Part shown: in pieces, positions 18,023-28,364 of the stretch
Numbering within the stretch: the first letter of the stretch is position 1
Layout: the number at the start of each line of letters is the position of its first letter
Translations under genes and position numbers: made by a program
DNA from: Candidatus Nitronereus thalassa
GTDB lineage: Bacteria; Nitrospirota; Nitrospiria; Nitrospirales; UBA8639
Assembly: GCF_032191465.1 (NCBI RefSeq)
Contig: NZ_JAQOUE010000001.1
Coordinates: forward strand, 2,945,501 to 3,009,500
Length of the DNA: 64,000 nucleotides
Direction: 5' to 3'
Notes under the pieces: model-generated
The model's input: only the letters and a program-made list of their open reading frames with translations
Told to the model about the DNA's origin: nothing
The model's database searches: none

Positions 18023-19372
18023 TTGCCTGTGACCATACCTTCCACACTCACGGTCACTGAACTTACTACCAACATTCGTACGTCTCTTGAGCGCACCTTT
18101 TCCGATATTTGGGTTCAGGGAGAGGTCTCTAATCTTCGAGTTCCTTCTTCTGGGCATATGTATTTCACGTTAAAGGACACTAAGAGTCAGATTCGAGCCG
18201 TGCTGTTTCGTCGTCCGGCCATGTTGCTCAGATTTGCTTTGGACAATGGTCTCGATGTAATCGTGCGAGGTAGAGTGACAGTCTATGAACCTCGTGGCGA
18301 TTATCAAATCCTGGTCGATGCGATCGAGCCCTTTGGTGTGGGTGCGTTGCAATTGGCCTATGAACAGCTCAAGGAAAAACTCGGGAAAGAAGGATTATTT
18401 GATCCTTCTCGAAAGCAACCACTCCCATTTTTACCGGAACGAGTTGGTATTATCACTTCGCAGACAGGTGCCGCTCTCCGCGATATTCTCACGGTTCTTC
18501 ACCGTCGCTGCCCAATTATCAGTGTGGTGTTGTATCCAGTGGCTGTGCAAGGTGAGGGAGCGGCAAGCCAAATTGCGGAGGCCATTCGGCGTTGTGATCG
18601 ACAGGGAGAGGTTGATGTGATGATCGTCGGGCGAGGTGGTGGGTCTTTGGAAGATTTATGGAGTTTTAATGAAGAGTCGGTGGTGCGGGCTATCGCAGAG
18701 GCGCGTGTCCCCGTCGTTTCGGCTGTTGGTCATGAAATTGATATCACCTTATCTGATTTTGCCGCTGACTATCGTGCCCCGACGCCCTCGGCGGCTGCCG
18801 AGGCGGTTGCGCCGGTTTTGGAAGATTTGCGGGAGGGCATTCAGATCCATAAGGAGCGAATATGGCAAAATATGCAGAATCAACTGCGAGCAATTCGGCA
18901 TCGAATCCATGCTACCTATCGGGCCCTTCCAGATCCACGCTATATTCTTCAAATGCGTGTACAGAGAGTTGATGATTTGGATCGGCGACTCACTCTGGCC
19001 ATGAATAATTTGCAACTCACTCGCCGTCCGAAAGTCATGGCTTTGTCTTCGGCCCTAATGCAATCTAGTCCGTTGCAATCAATCCAGCGAACTTCCTTGA
19101 TCGTTCAGCAATTTAGGGCGCAAATAAACCGGGCGATGCCGGCAATGGTGGCTTCGAAGCGACAACAGTTTCGGGTAGTGGCTGCGTCTTTGCAGACTCT
19201 CAATCCTCTGGCCATTCTCTCTCGGGGTTATAGTGTTCTTGAACGACAACCAGGCGGGGAGATTGTCAGGAGTTGTACCCAAGTTCAACCTGGGAATCGA
19301 GTTCGAGCGCGTCTGGCCGACGGCGCATTGGATTGTCTTATTGAACAGATTGATCCACCTGCCCATCCTTGA
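18023..19372 (+). CDS. xseA: Exodeoxyribonuclease VII large subunit
   Basis: 449 residues: an N-terminal OB-fold (WVQGEVSNLRVPSSGHMYFTL), the catalytic domain with GVGALQLAYEQLK and the GRGGGSLEDLWSFNE motif, then a long helical region and an RGYSVLER segment near the end. With XseB it forms a bidirectional ssDNA exonuclease. The start codon is uncertain: a TTG at 18023 or GTG at 18029, neither with a clear ribosome-binding site. It lies 11 bases after ymdB. Confidence 0.95.
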   Translation: MPVTIPSTLTVTELTTNIRTSLERTFSDIWVQGEVSNLRVPSSGHMYFTLKDTKSQIRAVLFRRPAMLLRFALDNGLDVIVRGRVTVYEPRGDYQILVDAIEPFGVGALQLAYEQLKEKLGKEGLFDPSRKQPLPFLPERVGIITSQTGAALRDILTVLHRRCPIISVVLYPVAVQGEGAASQIAEAIRRCDRQGEVDVMIVGRGGGSLEDLWSFNEESVVRAIAEARVPVVSAVGHEIDITLSDFAADYRAPTPSAAAEAVAPVLEDLREGIQIHKERIWQNMQNQLRAIRHRIHATYRALPDPRYILQMRVQRVDDLDRRLTLAMNNLQLTRRPKVMALSSALMQSSPLQSIQRTSLIVQQFRAQINRAMPAMVASKRQQFRVVAASLQTLNPLAILSRGYSVLERQPGGEIVRSCTQVQPGNRVRARLADGALDCLIEQIDPPAHP

Positions 19373-19532
19373 CCTCCGGTAGGGGCAGCGTATAATGGAG
19401 CCGCCTCTTGAATTCCGTATTGCGGAAAGGGTTGAGTGCCTTGTACAAAGGGAAGGACCTCAGGGTTCGACTGTCAGCGTCAAATAGTTCAAATTTCTAG
19501 AATCTCACAGGTTTAATGAATAGAGAGATGAG

Positions 19533-19772
19533 ATGGCCGCAATAAAATTTGAAGATGCCTTAGCGAGGTTAGAGACGATCGTCAATGAGCTGGAGAAGGG
19601 AGACCTCCCGTTGAATGACTCGCTAAAAATTTTTGAAGAAGGAATAAAACTGTCTAAAACCTGCCTAAAAGTTTTAAGCGATGCGGAACGAAAAGTTGAA
19701 ATCATGGTTCAGGAAACCGGCGGGAAAAAGCGCCTCCAAGCCTTTAGCGTTGATGAAGAAGACGCAACATGA
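19533..19772 (+). CDS. xseB: Exodeoxyribonuclease VII small subunit
   Basis: 79 residues with the family pattern KFEDALARLETIVNELEKGD near the start and LSLDQS-like LPLNDSLKIFEEG after it. It forms the helical partner of XseA. A 160-base gap separates it from xseA, longer than the usual overlap; I see no gene there. Confidence 0.95.
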   Translation: MAAIKFEDALARLETIVNELEKGDLPLNDSLKIFEEGIKLSKTCLKVLSDAERKVEIMVQETGGKKRLQAFSVDEEDAT

Positions 19773-19836
19773 TTTCAATCGGGCGTTAGCATCCTCCACG
19801 TGATTCCAAGCCATTTTTCGCCATTCCCTTGGTAAT

Positions 19837-20607
19837 ATGACTCGTGACCCCCATGTTTCCAAGAAGCGCCTTGACAGTATCCTTGTTGATCGTGCGTTTG
19901 TGTCCAGTCGGGAGCAGGCCGGGAGGGTGATTCTTGCAGGGTTAGTTACCGTCAATGGGATGATTGTTGACAAGAGAGCCAAACTTGTTGATGAAGGTGC
20001 CGCGATCGAAGTGGCCGATCGGTCCTCTTCTTTTGTCAGCAGAGCGGGAGATAAACTGGCTGCGGCAATAGAAGCATTTCATTTACCCTGCCAGGGGCTC
20101 ATCTCAATGGATATTGGTGCCTCGACTGGTGGGTTTACCGATTGCCTCCTCCGTCATGGCGTCAAACGTGTATATGCCATTGACGTAGGGTATGGACAGT
20201 TGGATTGGGGGATTCGAAATGACCCTCGGGTGGTGGTATTGGAACGTTGTAATATCCGGTATCTCCCTGTTGAAAACGTTCCTGAGCCTATTGAGCTGGC
20301 AGTCATAGATGTTTCGTTTATTTCGTTAAAATTAGTTTTGCCCTGTGTCCTGAAATTTTTATCCGCCCAGGCCATCGTGATTGCGTTGGTAAAACCTCAG
20401 TTTGAAGCTGGGCGAAAACAGGTTGGTCGTGGCGGCATCGTTCGCGATGATACGGTCCGTCATGAAGTTATGGGTAAGGTGCGGTCTACTGCAGAAGCTC
20501 TTGGGTTCTTTTACCTTGGACATATTGATTCTCCGGTAGAGGGAAAATCTGGGAACCGGGAAATGTTGCTTGGCTTACGGTGGGGACCTGAGTCCGATCT
20601 GGGTTAA
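19837..20607 (+). CDS. tlyA: TlyA-family rRNA 2'-O-methyltransferase
   Basis: 256 residues: an N-terminal S4 RNA-binding domain (KKRLDSILVDRAFVSSREQA) and an FtsJ-like methyltransferase domain with the SAM motif DIGASTGGFTDCLL and the AIDVGYGQLDW segment. TlyA methylates 16S and/or 23S rRNA cytidines; older annotations call it hemolysin A. Placement after xseB is common (xseA-xseB-...-tlyA). Confidence 0.94.
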   Translation: MTRDPHVSKKRLDSILVDRAFVSSREQAGRVILAGLVTVNGMIVDKRAKLVDEGAAIEVADRSSSFVSRAGDKLAAAIEAFHLPCQGLISMDIGASTGGFTDCLLRHGVKRVYAIDVGYGQLDWGIRNDPRVVVLERCNIRYLPVENVPEPIELAVIDVSFISLKLVLPCVLKFLSAQAIVIALVKPQFEAGRKQVGRGGIVRDDTVRHEVMGKVRSTAEALGFFYLGHIDSPVEGKSGNREMLLGLRWGPESDLG

Positions 20608-20714
20608 AATTTCTTTCTGAATAATAGGGAATAAGTCATACTTTCCTTGGGAGACCTTTCCTCGTATTCTCGATGTCTTTCAAGGAGAGGACAAGATCAA
20701 TCGAAAGGATGTCC

Positions 20715-21635
20715 ATGAATGTACTAGTCACAGGTGGCGCAGGTTTTATTGGTTCGCATGTGGTGGATCGATTTGTTCAAGAAGGACATCAAGTATCGGT
20801 GATCGATAATTTATCGACGGGGAAGCGAAAAAATGTCAATCGGGAAGCCGTGCTCTATAAGGCCGATATTTGCAGTTCCCGTTTAGATAGAATTTTTAAA
20901 CGAGAGCGGCCTGTGGTGATCGTACATTTGGCGGCGCAAATGAACGTTCGGCGATCCACGGAGGATCCGATGTTTGATGCCAATGTCAATATTCTTGGCA
21001 CGATCAACCTGTTACAGCTGGCAATCAAATATGGAGTGAGAAAAATGGTTTTTGCATCTTCGGGCGGGGCGGTGTACGGCGAACAGCATCAATTTCCTGC
21101 ACCTGAATCCCACCCGACTGCCCCTCTTTCACCGTATGGGATTAGCAAATTGTCCTGTGAGCATTACCTTGAATACTTTCGCCATGTGGCAGGCCTTGGA
21201 TATGCCGCCTTGCGGTTTGGGAATGTCTACGGTCCTCGACAGAATCCTGAAGGCGAAGCGGGAGTAATTGCGATATTTACGCAACAATTATTGAAGGGCC
21301 AGCAGTCCCTTATTAATGGAAACGGAATGCAAACTCGTGATTATGTCTATGTTCGAGATGTGGTTGAGGCCGTCATGACGGCCTCGGATCAACATGTGAA
21401 TGGTATTTATAATGTGGGGACCGGAGTAGAAACGACGGTGAATGACATATTTGCCCGCCTTAAGACTCTCACCCAGGTTGATTCAAAGGAACTGCATGGT
21501 CCTGCCAAAAAGGGTGAGCAATTGCGTAGTGTGTTGGACTGCTCGAAACTGACGGAAGACACAGGCTGGGAAGCATCCGTACCCTTAGGCGAAGGACTTA
21601 CCGAAACCGTAGAGTTTTTTCAGAAAAAGAAGTAA
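20715..21635 (+). CDS. NAD-dependent epimerase/dehydratase (GalE-like)
   Basis: 306-residue extended SDR enzyme with the Rossmann signature TGGAGFIGSH at the start, S-GGAVYGE (catalytic Ser/Thr), and the YGISK catalytic Tyr-Lys pair. It resembles UDP-glucose/UDP-GlcNAc 4-epimerases; substrate choice cannot be read from sequence. Two ATGs lie upstream (20673, 20709), but only the one at 20715 has a spaced ribosome-binding site (GAAAGG) and begins right at the nucleotide-binding strand. Likely role: sugar nucleotides for LPS or capsule. Confidence 0.88.
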   Translation: MNVLVTGGAGFIGSHVVDRFVQEGHQVSVIDNLSTGKRKNVNREAVLYKADICSSRLDRIFKRERPVVIVHLAAQMNVRRSTEDPMFDANVNILGTINLLQLAIKYGVRKMVFASSGGAVYGEQHQFPAPESHPTAPLSPYGISKLSCEHYLEYFRHVAGLGYAALRFGNVYGPRQNPEGEAGVIAIFTQQLLKGQQSLINGNGMQTRDYVYVRDVVEAVMTASDQHVNGIYNVGTGVETTVNDIFARLKTLTQVDSKELHGPAKKGEQLRSVLDCSKLTEDTGWEASVPLGEGLTETVEFFQKKK

Positions 21636-21682
21636 GGCACTCCCTGGAATATGGGAAGTGGACTCATACCATGCTCGGGAAG

Positions 21683-22006
21683 CTATCGATACCGAGGTAC
21701 CTCTGGATCAATTTCCAATGACCAGGCGTCAATTCCCCCTACAAGATTCTTTACGTTGCTAAATCCTTGTTGTAAGAGAAATCCCACGGCGTCAGCACTT
21801 CGCATGCCGCGATGACAGAGAGCCACAATTTCATCGGCAGGATTTAATTGATCGAGCGAGGTTGGCAGGGTGCCAAGAGGGATGAGGACGGAGCCCTCAA
21901 TCTTGGCCATAGAATATTCATGGGGTTCCCGTACGTCTAATAGGAATACCTTATCCCCTTTATCTAAACGATCCTTTAATTCACGAACTGATATCGCATA
22001 ACTCAT
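21683..22006 (-). CDS. Rhodanese-like domain protein
   Basis: A single 107-residue rhodanese domain with the active-site loop CHRGMRS (Cys near residue 69) and the DVREPHEY signature. The ATG ending at 22006 has a perfect AAAGGAGG site; the open frame extends upstream to 22048, across that site. A sulfurtransferase or GlpE-like role is likely. It is convergent with the epimerase and divergent from asnS. Confidence 0.9.
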   Translation of the reverse strand: MSYAISVRELKDRLDKGDKVFLLDVREPHEYSMAKIEGSVLIPLGTLPTSLDQLNPADEIVALCHRGMRSADAVGFLLQQGFSNVKNLVGGIDAWSLEIDPEVPRYR

Positions 22007-22239
22007 GGTGAGATCCTCCTTTAGAAAGGCACATGATAGTCGTGCCATTCCTCCCCTGTCAATTCAACTTTCTGGATAGGGGCGTACGAAGAAAACAGTT
22101 TTCGTCAGGGGGTAATCATTGAGGGGACAATTGTTAGGCTCTTGCATTCTCGCCAGAGGTTTCGTAGCGTAGGATGCGAAAGTAAGAATAGCCTGTTAAT
22201 TCCTTTATCATTCCTGCGTTTCACCTGTTGCGATTGGCC

Positions 22240-23535
22240 ATGCCACCTATCATTTCTCTATCGCAAGTTTCCCAGTTTAATGACCAAGAAGTCCAAATTC
22301 GTGGATGGGTTCGGCATCGACGCTCTAGTGGGAAAATCCAATTCATCACCCTTCGTGATGGATCCGGTGAGATTCAAGCCGTGTTAAGCAAATCGACTCT
22401 TGGGCCTGAGCAATTTGAGTCTGCGGCGCAGCTTGTCCAAGAATCTTCATTAAGTGTGACAGGTAGGCTTCGTGCTGATGCTCGTGCTCCTGGTGGTTAT
22501 GAATTGGATGTCTCCCAATTTAATATTTTCCACATCGCTGAAACATATCCTATCCAACCGAAGGAGCATGGTGTTGGGTTTTTAATGGATCATCGCCATC
22601 TGTGGCTTCGGTCTAGCCGACAACATGCTATTCTTAAGATTCGTCATGAAATTGTAAAAGCCTGTCGAGACTTTTTTGATGATCGTGACTTTGTGTTAAT
22701 CGATACTCCTATCTTTACTCCCAATGCTTGTGAGGGGACCACTACATTATTTCAAACTCAGTATTTCGAAGAAACAGCGTATTTGGCTCAGAGTGGGCAA
22801 TTGTACGGGGAGGCGGCAGCAGCGGCCTTTGGAAAAGTGTATTGCTTTGGTCCGACCTTTCGGGCCGAGAAATCCAAAACGCGTCGGCACTTGATGGAGT
22901 TTTGGATGGTCGAACCGGAAGTGGCTTTTGCAGAATTGCCAGATGTCATGGAATTGGCCGAAGCTTTTTTGGTCACGATCGTTCAGCGCGTGTTGGAGAA
23001 GCGGCAGGAAGAGCTCAAGGTATTGGAACGTGATGTGTCAAAATTGGAGGCCATCATTCCCCCGTTCCCAAGGCTTACGTACCAAGAGGCCATCGAATGT
23101 CTTCAAAAATGTGGATCGCCTATCCAACATGGTGGGGATTTTGGGGCTGAGGATGAGACGATGCTATCCAATGAATTTCAGAAACCACTTATCGTGCATC
23201 GGTATCCCTCTAGCATTAAGGCATTTTATATGGAGCCAGATCCGCAACGGCCTGATTTGGCTTTGTGCATGGATGTGCTAGCACCAGAGGGGTATGGTGA
23301 AATTATTGGTGGGGGGCAGCGGATTCATAATTATCAGGTTTTGGTGTCTCGCCTTAAAGAGCATAAACTTTCCGAAGAGGCGTTTCGGTGGTATTTAGAT
23401 TTACGTCGGTACGGTTCAGTGCCCCATGCAGGGTTTGGAATGGGTATTGAACGAGCGGTTGCATGGATCTGTGGTCTTGATCATGTCCGGGAGACGATTC
23501 CTTTCCCGAGGATGCTTTCACGGTTATATCCATAG
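22240..23535 (+). CDS. asnS: Asparaginyl-tRNA synthetase
   Basis: Class IIb synthetase of 431 residues: OB-fold anticodon domain ([23 protein letters not shown] split over residues about 18-40), motif 2 region ([20 protein letters not shown]) and motif 3 ([12 protein letters not shown]). [10 protein letters not shown] and the [10 protein letters not shown] pattern point to AsnS rather than AspS. The length is nearer the short form than the 466 residues of E. coli. The ATG at 22240 is preferred over the upstream TTG at 22228; no strong ribosome-binding site is seen. Confidence 0.9.
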   Translation: MPPIISLSQVSQFNDQEVQIRGWVRHRRSSGKIQFITLRDGSGEIQAVLSKSTLGPEQFESAAQLVQESSLSVTGRLRADARAPGGYELDVSQFNIFHIAETYPIQPKEHGVGFLMDHRHLWLRSSRQHAILKIRHEIVKACRDFFDDRDFVLIDTPIFTPNACEGTTTLFQTQYFEETAYLAQSGQLYGEAAAAAFGKVYCFGPTFRAEKSKTRRHLMEFWMVEPEVAFAELPDVMELAEAFLVTIVQRVLEKRQEELKVLERDVSKLEAIIPPFPRLTYQEAIECLQKCGSPIQHGGDFGAEDETMLSNEFQKPLIVHRYPSSIKAFYMEPDPQRPDLALCMDVLAPEGYGEIIGGGQRIHNYQVLVSRLKEHKLSEEAFRWYLDLRRYGSVPHAGFGMGIERAVAWICGLDHVRETIPFPRMLSRLYP

Positions 23536-23702
23536 ATTTACGTAATCTCATAGTTTTTTTCTTTCCCTCCTAGTTTTCAGATTCTCTTATTAAATTTTGG
23601 TTTCCCTTCTTGTGGAATTCCTAAAATTTAAAACCACAATATGTCGTGGTCAATGCAGATACCCAATCAATATTTATGCCTTAACTAAGTGATTGATTTT
23701 GC

Positions 23703-23730
23703 TTGACAAGAATAGGAATAGCGCTATACT
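23703..23730 (+). promoter_or_regulatory. Near-consensus promoter of the dcw operon
   Basis: TTGACA at 23703-23708, a 16-base spacer and TATACT at 23725-23730. It is the best sigma70-type match in the window and lies 33 bases upstream of rsmH, giving a short leader. No mraZ gene or MraZ-type repeated operator is present between it and rsmH. Confidence 0.8.
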
Positions 23731-23763
23731 GGCCATTATGTGGGTAGAAGTGGGAAGGAATGG

Positions 23764-24720
23764 ATGAGTGGTGGAGGTGATCTGGAAATCCATGGTCATG
23801 TCCCTGTTTTAGGCGATGAGATTGTCTACTGGTTACAGCCAAAGCCTCATGGATGTTACGTAGATTGTACACTTGGTCTGGGAGGGACTGCACGCCGGAT
23901 TCTTCAGGCCTGCGGACCTGAGGCCCATCTAATTGCCATTGATCAGGATCCGCATGCGATTGAATCGGCTCGTGAAGCACTCCGCCCACATTTCTCGAAT
24001 GTTTCATTTTGCCATGGGAACTTTCGAGATCTCAGTTCGATTCTGGATACTCTGGGAATCAGCCAGGTTGACGGGTTCCTTTTTGACCTTGGCATTTCGT
24101 CTGCGCAACTCGCTGAACCCGACAGAGGTTTTAGTTTTCAGCATGAGGGGCCTATAGACATGCGAATGGATCCTTCTCAATCTCTTACAGCTGGAGAACT
24201 TGTGAACACCTTGCCGGAAGAAGAGTTGGCGAATGTGATTTATGAGTTTGGGGAAGAGAGGCTCTCGCGACGAATTGCCAGGGGAATTGTCCGTCAACGG
24301 ACATTGTCTCCACTTCGTACCACATCCGAATTGGCATCCGTAATTCAGAAATCTGTACCGCCTGCGTATCGCCATGGTCGGTTGCATCCGGCGACACGAA
24401 CGTTTCAGGCTCTCCGGATTGCCGTCAACAATGAATTGGCTGCGATTACCCCGGCCTTGCACAATGCTGTGGATCGGCTTGTTCCTGGAGGTCGGGTTTG
24501 TGTGATCTCCTTTCACTCATTGGAAGATCGGCTTGTGAAATATACCTTTCGTGCCCTCTCGCAACCCTCTCAAGCAAAGGTAAAGATTCTCACCAAGAAA
24601 CCTTGTGTGGCATCGTTGGAAGAGCGGAAGAAGAACCCTCGTTCCAGGAGCGCAAAGTTGCGGGTGGTAGAAAAAATTTCAGAGGGGCCAGCGATTCAAG
24701 AAAAGGGGCATCCGCAATGA
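23764..24720 (+). CDS. rsmH: 16S rRNA m4C1402 methyltransferase
   Basis: 318-residue RsmH (MraW), the N4-methyltransferase acting on C1402 of 16S rRNA. It shows HVPVLGDEIVYWL, the SAM motif DCTLGLGGTARRIL, DGFLFDLGISS and the C-terminal ISFHSLEDRLVK. The ATG at 23764 follows GGGAAGGA; a GTG at 23740 is possible but would put the ribosome-binding site inside the gene. First gene of the dcw operon here; its stop overlaps the ftsL start (ATGA). Confidence 0.96.
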   Translation: MSGGGDLEIHGHVPVLGDEIVYWLQPKPHGCYVDCTLGLGGTARRILQACGPEAHLIAIDQDPHAIESAREALRPHFSNVSFCHGNFRDLSSILDTLGISQVDGFLFDLGISSAQLAEPDRGFSFQHEGPIDMRMDPSQSLTAGELVNTLPEEELANVIYEFGEERLSRRIARGIVRQRTLSPLRTTSELASVIQKSVPPAYRHGRLHPATRTFQALRIAVNNELAAITPALHNAVDRLVPGGRVCVISFHSLEDRLVKYTFRALSQPSQAKVKILTKKPCVASLEERKKNPRSRSAKLRVVEKISEGPAIQEKGHPQ

Positions 24721-25055
24721 AAATGATGCAATGGGGTTTCCTGATCATTGCGTTGAGTTCCACCTTTCTTTTTTACGTGTGGGGTAAGGCTGATGTCGTG
24801 CGGGTTGGTTATGAACTCGATCAATTGTCCAAACAGAAGTTGGCCCTAGAGCAAGAACATGATCGCCTGCAAATTGTCTTTTCGCAATTGACAGCGATGG
24901 ATCGCATTGCCCAGGAGGCGTCACGTCAGTTGAACATGAGAGCACCAGCCCCCGGTCAGGTCATTCTTGTGGCTGGGGGATTTCACAAGATGCCCGAGCA
25001 AAAGACAGAGCCACTTCGGGTCGCACGGCAAGATCTTATTGGGGAGGCACATTAA
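24717..25055 (+). CDS. ftsL: Cell division protein FtsL
   Basis: 112-residue bitopic protein: a short cytoplasmic start, a membrane helix (about 4-22) and a periplasmic coiled coil (LDQLSKQKLALEQEHDRLQ). FtsL pairs with FtsQ/DivIC-type FtsB and FtsI-FtsW in the divisome. The call rests on topology and on position between rsmH and ftsI, with overlapping stop/start codons on both sides. The open frame extends upstream inside rsmH and that part is a shadow. Confidence 0.88.
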   Translation: MKMMQWGFLIIALSSTFLFYVWGKADVVRVGYELDQLSKQKLALEQEHDRLQIVFSQLTAMDRIAQEASRQLNMRAPAPGQVILVAGGFHKMPEQKTEPLRVARQDLIGEAH

Positions 25056-26833
25056 TGCTGTTTGAGGATCAAAGACCTGATGAACATTCATTTTCTGGTA
25101 GACGTGCTGTGGTGTGTGTGATGTTTCTCTTTGGGTTTTTGGTCATTTTGCTTCGGCTGTTTGATCTCCATATTTTGCAAGCAGAGACCATGACCAAGAG
25201 AGCCAATAATCAGCATCATAAAATGGTGACCCTGGATTCTAACCGTGGTGCGATTTTTGATCGTCAGGGGCGAGCCTTGGCGCTCAATTTGGATGTACCC
25301 TCGGTCTATGCTTCTCCGGTGTCTGTGAAAAATCCAAGGTTGGCGGCCAATCGGTTATCCAAAATTCTGGAAGTGCCACGTCGAGAATTGGAGGAGCGTT
25401 TGCGGGGCAATCGCGAGTTCGTATGGGTCAAGCGGAAAATTGATTCGGAATATGCGACCCAAGTGGAGGCCCTGTCTATTCCAGGAATCAATATGGTGAA
25501 GGAGAAGCGACGGTTTTACCCCAAAGGTACGCTCTTGGCGCATGTTTTGGGGTTCGCAGGGATAGATAGTCAGGGATTGGAAGGACTAGAGGTTGGATAC
25601 GAACATTATCTTCAAGGCCAAGCTCGAAAAGTGTTGTTGCATCGGGATGCCTTTGGGAGGCTCATTTTTCCCGAGAACCAACAAGAGGGTGATAGTCTTT
25701 CTGGAAATACGATTCATCTGACAATAGATGAAGTCATTCAGTTTATGGCTGAGCAGGCGCTGGAGACCGCGGTCGAAAAAACGAATGCGCGTGGTGGCTC
25801 AATCATTGTGATGGATCCCAAGACGGGAGGGATTTTAGCCTGGACCCTACGCCCCACGTTCGATCCCAATCATGTGGCTGCCGTGTCGCCGGAACAGTGG
25901 AGGAATCGCGCTGTGACGGATCCCTATGAGCCCGGCTCCACCATGAAAATCATGCTGGCGGCGGCAGCGCTAGAAGAAAATTTAATGAAGCCTGACTCCC
26001 TGATTTATGCGGGAGATGGCAAGGTCTCCATTAGCGGGACCGTAATTCATGATCACAAGAAGGCTGGTTGGGTGACGTTTCGAGAGGCGATTCAGGAGTC
26101 CAGTAACGTGGCGGCAGCAAAAATCGCCTTGGAATTGGGAAAAGATCGTCTGTATCGATATCTTCGGGGATTTGGATTCGGAGAAAAGACTGGAATCGAT
26201 TTGCCAGGGGAATCGGTAGGAATTTTGAGTAAGACCGAACAATGGAGTGGGCGGACATTACCCTCGATGGCCATGGGACAGGAAATTGCCGTGACGCCGC
26301 TTCAGTTGGTGACCGCCGTGGCGGCCATTGCCAATGGTGGGGCCCTTATGAAGCCTTATATTGTAGAGCGTATTCGTACCACCCAAGGGGGAAGCGTATG
26401 GACTCGGGAGCCGGAGATTCGTCGGCATCCCATTGGTCCTCAGGCAGCCCAAACCCTCACGACGTTATTGGAAAATGTCGTAGAACAAGGAACCGGAAGC
26501 CAAGCGGCGATTCATGGATATCGTGTCGCAGGGAAAACTGGTACGGCACAGAAAGTTGATCCGGAAACAAGAGCCTATTCTTCGAGTAAATCCGTATCGT
26601 CATTTGTAGGATTCGCCCCAGCCGAGGATCCTCGCTTTGTCATGTTGGTGGTGATTGATGAACCGCAAGGTCGTGGATGGGGTGGGGCTGTGGCTGCTCC
26701 CGTGTTCCGGGAGGTGGGAGCGCAAGTGCTGCGTCATTTGAAAGTTCCTCCTCAACGGACCATTGGAATCCAGGTGGCCGCAGCAGAAAATTTCAGCGCT
26801 CCCATGATTGGGGCGGTGTATAGCGAAGAATGA
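25055..26833 (+). CDS. ftsI: Division-specific transpeptidase FtsI (PBP3)
   Basis: 592-residue class B penicillin-binding protein that crosslinks septal peptidoglycan. A membrane helix (about 22-40) is followed by the dimerisation domain and a transpeptidase domain with STMK (Ser near 295), SSN (near 348) and KTGT (near 493). It ends without PASTA domains, as in most Gram-negatives. It overlaps ftsL (TAATG) and murE (ATGA). Confidence 0.95.
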   Translation: MLFEDQRPDEHSFSGRRAVVCVMFLFGFLVILLRLFDLHILQAETMTKRANNQHHKMVTLDSNRGAIFDRQGRALALNLDVPSVYASPVSVKNPRLAANRLSKILEVPRRELEERLRGNREFVWVKRKIDSEYATQVEALSIPGINMVKEKRRFYPKGTLLAHVLGFAGIDSQGLEGLEVGYEHYLQGQARKVLLHRDAFGRLIFPENQQEGDSLSGNTIHLTIDEVIQFMAEQALETAVEKTNARGGSIIVMDPKTGGILAWTLRPTFDPNHVAAVSPEQWRNRAVTDPYEPGSTMKIMLAAAALEENLMKPDSLIYAGDGKVSISGTVIHDHKKAGWVTFREAIQESSNVAAAKIALELGKDRLYRYLRGFGFGEKTGIDLPGESVGILSKTEQWSGRTLPSMAMGQEIAVTPLQLVTAVAAIANGGALMKPYIVERIRTTQGGSVWTREPEIRRHPIGPQAAQTLTTLLENVVEQGTGSQAAIHGYRVAGKTGTAQKVDPETRAYSSSKSVSSFVGFAPAEDPRFVMLVVIDEPQGRGWGGAVAAPVFREVGAQVLRHLKVPPQRTIGIQVAAAENFSAPMIGAVYSEE

Positions 26834-28362
26834 CGCTCGCTGATTTGATTATGACACTCGACGTTGTGAGCCAAGAGGGCGATCTCAATGTGGAGGTGGT
26901 GAACGTGACGGAAGATTCCCGTCAGGTAAAGCCGGGAACATTTTTTGTGGCAGTCAAAGGAACTCAAGTGGATGGGCATGAGTTCCTCGACCAAGCCTGC
27001 GCTCAAGGTGCGACCGGCCTTTTAGTGGAAGCGCCGTTTTCGAAAGCAAAGTTGGCTGCATTTGAAGGGCGGCTGCCCGCCATTGTTGAAGTGACAGATA
27101 CGCGTACGGCCTTGGGATCGGTGGCGTCGCGGTTTTGGAGTGAACCTTCCTGCGCATTAACCATGATAGGGGTGACTGGGACGAATGGGAAAACCACGGT
27201 CACGCATGTGGCCAAAGGATTATTAGAAGCGTCAGCGCGAAAAGTTGGTCTACTTGGTACGGTGGGCTATTTCATTGGGGCAGAACATTTTTCAGCCAGT
27301 CATACCACGCCTGGGGCTGTGGCGTTGCAGTCTCTCCTGAGTCAGATGGTGAAAGGAGGGGCGGATACGGCTGTCCTGGAAGTGTCCTCCCATGCGCTAG
27401 CGCTGGACCGTGTGGCCGGGTGCGAGTTCGATATCGTGGTCTTTACCAATTTGACGCAAGACCATTTGGATTTTCACCGCGATATGCATGATTACTTCCA
27501 GGCTAAGTTGCGTCTCTTTCAGGAATATGTTCTTCCGAAGACAAAATCCTCGCCAAAACGGGCCATTGTGAATATTGATGATGAATGGGGTCAGCGTATT
27601 CTTCAGCAATGTGCCGTTCCCGTATGGAGTTACTCTATCCGTCACTCCGCGGATCTTTCCGCGACAGATCTTTCCTTATCTATTGATGGGACAACGTTTA
27701 CCGCAGTGACTCCCATTGGTTCGTTGCCTATTCACAGTTCATTGGTTGGCGAACATAATGTGTACAATTTATTAGCTGCCATTGGTATCGGTGTGGAATG
27801 TGGAATGTCATTGGAAATGATTCAACAAGGTATTAGGACTTTCCGTGCGGTGCCTGGCCGGTTCGAAGTCGTCAGTGAAGGTTACGACATTGCGGTCGTG
27901 GTGGACTATGCCCATACGGAAGATGCTTTGGCTCGGCTGTTGGCTGCCGCGCAAGTGCTGAAAAAAGGACGAATCATTACGGTTTTTGGCTGTGGAGGAG
28001 ATCGTGATCGTGGCAAGCGTCCAAAGATGGGGGCGGTGGCCGTTCAGGGTAGCGATCTTGTGTTCGTGACCTCCGATAATCCCCGAACTGAAGATCCGTC
28101 AACCATTATCCAAGATATTGAGCAAGGTATTTTGGCACTCCCTGAATCACAGCGAAGTGACTACCGTCTGATCACTGATCGACGCGTAGCCATTCAGGTG
28201 GCCATTCAGGAAGCTGCACCGCACGATATGGTGCTCATCGCAGGAAAGGGGCATGAAGATTATCAAATCATTGGCACCGAGCGTTTCCACTTTGATGATC
28301 GAGAAGTGGCAAGAGATGCCTTGGGCAGTCGCGCAAAAACTGGTGAGTGGGCAGGAAAGTAA
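26830..28362 (+). CDS. murE: UDP-MurNAc-L-Ala-D-Glu:meso-DAP ligase
   Basis: 510-residue Mur ligase adding the third stem-peptide residue. The P-loop GVTGTNGKTT lies near residue 115, and the DNPR motif (TSDNPRTEDP, near residue 417) is the known marker of meso-diaminopimelate specificity, so the wall is of the DAP type. Start overlaps the ftsI stop. Confidence 0.97.
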   Translation: MTLADLIMTLDVVSQEGDLNVEVVNVTEDSRQVKPGTFFVAVKGTQVDGHEFLDQACAQGATGLLVEAPFSKAKLAAFEGRLPAIVEVTDTRTALGSVASRFWSEPSCALTMIGVTGTNGKTTVTHVAKGLLEASARKVGLLGTVGYFIGAEHFSASHTTPGAVALQSLLSQMVKGGADTAVLEVSSHALALDRVAGCEFDIVVFTNLTQDHLDFHRDMHDYFQAKLRLFQEYVLPKTKSSPKRAIVNIDDEWGQRILQQCAVPVWSYSIRHSADLSATDLSLSIDGTTFTAVTPIGSLPIHSSLVGEHNVYNLLAAIGIGVECGMSLEMIQQGIRTFRAVPGRFEVVSEGYDIAVVVDYAHTEDALARLLAAAQVLKKGRIITVFGCGGDRDRGKRPKMGAVAVQGSDLVFVTSDNPRTEDPSTIIQDIEQGILALPESQRSDYRLITDRRVAIQVAIQEAAPHDMVLIAGKGHEDYQIIGTERFHFDDREVARDALGSRAKTGEWAGK

Positions 28363-28364
28363 AC

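Noticed and set aside
23536-23763. mraZ or its repeated operator upstream of rsmH
   Set aside because: No frame with MraZ features and no GTGGG-type direct repeats; only a promoter is visible.
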